A stretch of 32,988 nucleotides of DNA from the NCBI RefSeq assembly GCF_029263575.1, contig NZ_JAJUFV010000012.1, positions 1-32,988 of the forward strand, read 5' to 3'. The position numbers and the translations under genes were made by a program. The notes beneath the pieces are model-generated. The model made no database searches and had not been told where the DNA came from. It worked only from the letters and a program-made list of their open reading frames with translations. Positions 30,717-32,988 of this stretch are shown piece by piece. This DNA is from Microbacterium sp. GTDB lineage: Bacteria; Actinomycetota; Actinomycetes; Actinomycetales; Microbacteriaceae. Positions within the stretch are counted from its first letter, which is position 1, and each line of letters opens with the position of its first letter.

Positions 30717-31664
30717 ATGCAGTCCACCATCAAGCGCGGTCTCGCGATCGCCGCTGGTCTCACGCTCGCCTTCGGCCTCGCCGCCTGCGCCTCATCGCCC
30801 GCCGACTCGGCAACGGGCGACGGCGACGCAGCCTCCGGTGAAGGCGCCTTCGCCTCGGGCAACTCCGACACGCTTGTTTTCGCCGTTCTTCCCGACCACG
30901 AGGGCGCTGATCAGGACGCTCAGCCGATCGCCGACTGGATCTCCGCGATCACCGGCAAAGAGGTCGAGTTCTTCCAGGCGACCGACTACACCGCCGTGGT
31001 GCAGGGACTCGCCGCCGACCAGATCGACATCGCGCAGATCTCGGCGTTCACCTACTTCCAGTCGCAGAACGCCGGTGCCGACATCGAGCCCATCGGCGCG
31101 CAGATCACCCAGGACGGTGCTGAGCCGGGCTACTACTCCGTCGCAGTCAAGAACCCGGCTGCGACCGAGGTGTCGTCGCTTGAAGACTTCGCCGACCGCC
31201 CGGTCTGCTTCGTGAACCCGACCTCGACCTCTGGCTTCGCGGTACCGATGGGCGGTCTGCTCGAGGCCGGTGTCACGGTCGCGGAGGACAACCGCTTCTT
31301 CGGCGAGGAGCACGACCTCAACGCCCGCAAGGTCGCCGAGGGCAGCGACTGCCAGGTCGGCTTCGCGCAGGACATCGACGCCGACCCGCTGATCGAGTCG
31401 GGCGAGCTCGAAGAGGTCACCCGCGTTCTCGTCCCGGCGGCTCCGATCGTCATGCAGGCAGCTCTTCCGCAGGACGTCAAGGACCAGCTCACCGACGCTC
31501 TCGCCGACAGCACGCAGGCTGACCTCACCGACGCAGGTGTTGAGCTCAACGAGTTCCTCACCGACGGATGGTTCGGATTCGGCGCGGTCGATGACGCGTA
31601 CTACGACCTGATCCGCACCCTGTGCAGCGAGATCGCAGACGAGGTCGAGGCCTGCCGGGCCTGA
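30717..31664 (+). CDS. phnD: Phosphonate ABC transporter substrate-binding lipoprotein
   Basis: 315 residues. A lipoprotein signal (KRGLAIAAGLTLAFG, lipobox LAAC with the modified Cys at 23) precedes a Ser/Asp/Gly linker and a PhnD domain: TLVFAVLPDHEGADQDAQPI, VEFFQATDYTAVVQGLAADQ, IDIAQISAFTYFQSQN, and CFVNPTSTSGFAVPMGG, where PTSTSG is the phosphonate-binding loop. It captures phosphonates (or phosphite) outside the membrane for PhnC/PhnE. GAAAGG is ~7 bp before the ATG at 30717. The gene is the first of the operon behind a PHO-box-like promoter, indicating induction by phosphate limitation. Confidence 0.93.
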   Translation: MQSTIKRGLAIAAGLTLAFGLAACASSPADSATGDGDAASGEGAFASGNSDTLVFAVLPDHEGADQDAQPIADWISAITGKEVEFFQATDYTAVVQGLAADQIDIAQISAFTYFQSQNAGADIEPIGAQITQDGAEPGYYSVAVKNPAATEVSSLEDFADRPVCFVNPTSTSGFAVPMGGLLEAGVTVAEDNRFFGEEHDLNARKVAEGSDCQVGFAQDIDADPLIESGELEEVTRVLVPAAPIVMQAALPQDVKDQLTDALADSTQADLTDAGVELNEFLTDGWFGFGAVDDAYYDLIRTLCSEIADEVEACRA

Positions 31665-31706
31665 CCTGTGCGCTGACCGACCGACCCATCAACCGGAGCA
31701 ATTGAC

Positions 31707-32603
31707 ATGACGAACAGCGACACCCCCGCCGTCCAGATCACCGATCTGGGAAAGACATATCCAGGAGCCACAGAGCCAGCTCTGTCGGGGGTGTCGCTGT
31801 CGGTCGATCCGGGCGAGATCGTCGTCCTGCTCGGCCTCTCCGGGTCAGGAAAATCGACGCTGCTACGCCACGTGAACGGTCTGGAAGCGCCGACGGAGGG
31901 CGCTGTCGTCGCACTGGGTGAATCCGTCAACCGACTGCGAGGTCGAGACCTTCGTGCCCTGCGCGGTCGCATCGGCTTCATCTTTCAGCAGTTCGAGCTC
32001 GTCGGCGCCGTCACGGTGCTCGAGAACGTGCTCACAGGTGGTCTGTCGACGCTGCGCGGACCGCGCGTGGGCATCATCTCCTATCCGCGCTCCCTGCGAG
32101 AGAAGGCCCTCGGACACCTTGATCGCGTCGGGCTGCTCGACTTCGCCTACAAGCGGGCCGACACTCTCTCGGGTGGGCAGCAGCAGCGTGTGGCGATCGC
32201 CCGCGCCCTCATGCAGGACCCGGAGATTCTGCTCGCCGACGAGCCCGTGGCCTCCCTCGACCCTGAGTCGAGCGGGCAGATCATGTCGCTCATTCGTGAG
32301 ATCGCGGCCGAGCGATCGCTGACCGTCATCTGCTCGCTGCACCAGGTCGACCTGGCGCTGAGCTGGGGTGATCGGATCCTGGGCCTTCGCGCTGGCGAGG
32401 TCGTGCTCGACACCCACACTGACGGCTTGAGCCGCGAAGAGGTCATGGAGATCTACGGCCGCGTAGCCACGACCACGAGCGAGATCGCCGCACTCGAAGA
32501 TGAGCTCGCCGAGGCTCGTGAGCAGGTGCTGAGCAACGAGGTGCGCCGCGCCGCCGCTCGTGAGCGCTTCGCCGAAGACCTCGCGAACGAGGAGCCCGCG
32601 TGA
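31707..32603 (+). CDS. phnC: Phosphonate ABC transporter ATPase
   Basis: 298 residues. Walker A GLSGSGKS (43-50), Q-loop FIFQQFELVGAVTVLENVL (typical PhnC), signature LSGGQQQRVAIARAL (~152), Walker B ILLADEPVASLDP and H-loop CSLHQVDLAL. The last ~40 residues (EIAALEDELAEAREQVLSNE onward) form a charged heptad-like helix not found in most PhnC proteins, which usually end near residue 260. It powers phosphonate uptake with PhnD and PhnE. GGAG is ~8 bp before the ATG at 31707, and its stop overlaps the phnE GTG (GTGA). Confidence 0.93.
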   Translation: MTNSDTPAVQITDLGKTYPGATEPALSGVSLSVDPGEIVVLLGLSGSGKSTLLRHVNGLEAPTEGAVVALGESVNRLRGRDLRALRGRIGFIFQQFELVGAVTVLENVLTGGLSTLRGPRVGIISYPRSLREKALGHLDRVGLLDFAYKRADTLSGGQQQRVAIARALMQDPEILLADEPVASLDPESSGQIMSLIREIAAERSLTVICSLHQVDLALSWGDRILGLRAGEVVLDTHTDGLSREEVMEIYGRVATTTSEIAALEDELAEAREQVLSNEVRRAAARERFAEDLANEEPA

Positions 32604-32988
32604 CCACGCTCGCCGAACGCCCCTCGACACTCGCCGAGCGCATTGCGCTCGTGCCACACCCCGCACCCCGACTGTCGACCGTCGTCTCGTACGGCGTCAT
32701 CGTCGCCATCCTCGCGCTCGGCGTCTGGTCGTTCATCGGTCTCGACTACAGCCTCAAGAGCCTGGAGACCACGGGCAGCAACATCTCACGCTTCCTCGGT
32801 ATGGCGCTGCCCATGCAGTGGCCCGGCTGGGAGGTGACCGCCGAGGTCGGCGCCGGCGGTGCCAAGATCTACACGACCACATGGGTCGGTTTCGAGCCGA
32901 TCTGGGACATGTTCCTGACGATCGTCATCACCCTCACCCTTGTCGTCGCGGGAACCGCGCTCGCCGCTGTTCTCTCGGTCCCGGTCGC
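32600..32988 (+). CDS. phnE: Phosphonate ABC transporter permease (3' partial)
   Basis: 129 residues are visible before the window ends. The GTG at 32600 overlaps the phnC stop, with GAGGAG 6 bp upstream. A charged start (TTLAERPSTLAERIALVPHP) is followed by a membrane segment (~29-47, VVSYGVIVAILALGVWSFIG), an external loop with DYSLKSLETTGSNISRFLG and WPGWE, and the start of the permease core, FEPIWDMFLTIVITLTLVVA, as in PhnE. The remaining helices and EAA loop lie outside the window. Confidence 0.88.
   Translation, partial: MTTLAERPSTLAERIALVPHPAPRLSTVVSYGVIVAILALGVWSFIGLDYSLKSLETTGSNISRFLGMALPMQWPGWEVTAEVGAGGAKIYTTTWVGFEPIWDMFLTIVITLTLVVAGTALAAVLSVPV

Overview
The window is a high-GC stretch of chromosome from an actinobacterium, most likely Microbacteriaceae and close to Microbacterium. 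The evidence is strong G/C preference at third codon positions, many ATGA-type gene overlaps, several genes whose -10 box lies only 6-7 bp before the start codon (leaderless transcripts), and a typical gene set: an FBP-type EF-G-binding protein, a second YidC-like insertase beside a DUF6412-like protein, HATPase-LuxR plus HbpS/GlcG, and a BCCT/BetB/BetA choline cluster. No rRNA, tRNA, prophage, insertion sequence or CRISPR array was seen.

Layout. 1-3187 (+): end of a peptide ABC transporter operon (permease-ATPase fusion, second ATPase) with an M20 amidohydrolase. 3199-3881 (+): a structured leader, possibly with a leader peptide, and an FBP zinc-finger protein. 4026-5691 (-): TetR regulator and membrane-anchored alpha/beta hydrolase, divergent from an MBL-fold hydrolase (5788-6495) across a palindromic operator. 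6503-6569: a large inverted repeat between convergent genes. 6586-13870 (-): a five-gene operon with NCS1 permease, cysteine hydrolase, BCCT choline transporter, betaine-aldehyde dehydrogenase and GMC choline oxidoreductase, making glycine betaine from choline. 14007-15006 (+): a frameshifted secreted-protein gene and a small membrane protein. 15157-16449 (-): M18 aminopeptidase carrying an intragenic repeat. 16491-17511 (+): a ykkC/guanidine-I-type riboswitch and an EamA/DMT exporter. 17657-20605 (+): phosphonate catabolism (FAD amine oxidoreductase, phosphonatase-like HAD enzyme, alcohol dehydrogenase). 20615-21900 (-): HATPase-LuxR regulator and HbpS/GlcG protein. 22028-23125 (-): YidC-like insertase and DUF6412-like protein. 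23224-24276 (+): nitronate monooxygenase. 24276-24951 (+): Phd/VapC toxin-antitoxin pair under a perfect palindrome. 24972-27188: PurU, a conserved hypothetical, a repeat array and a class I glutamine amidotransferase. 27278-29812 (+): ClpC-like unfoldase under an HspR-type (HAIR) operator. 29831-30562 (-): LysR effector domain lacking a DNA-binding domain. 30717-32988 (+): PhnD, PhnC and the start of PhnE under a PHO-box-like promoter.

How the parts fit. Phosphonate import (30717 onward) and catabolism (17657-20605) are 10 kb apart but probably form one phosphate-starvation response. The oxidoreductase would convert an aminoethylphosphonate to phosphonoacetaldehyde without a PhnW transaminase, the HAD enzyme would cleave the C-P bond, and the dehydrogenase would act on a pathway intermediate or product. 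The most noteworthy regulatory elements are the ykkC-type riboswitch, the FBP leader, the palindromic toxin-antitoxin operator, the HAIR element and the PHO-box direct repeats. All functional statements come from reading the sequence and family knowledge; no database search was run.
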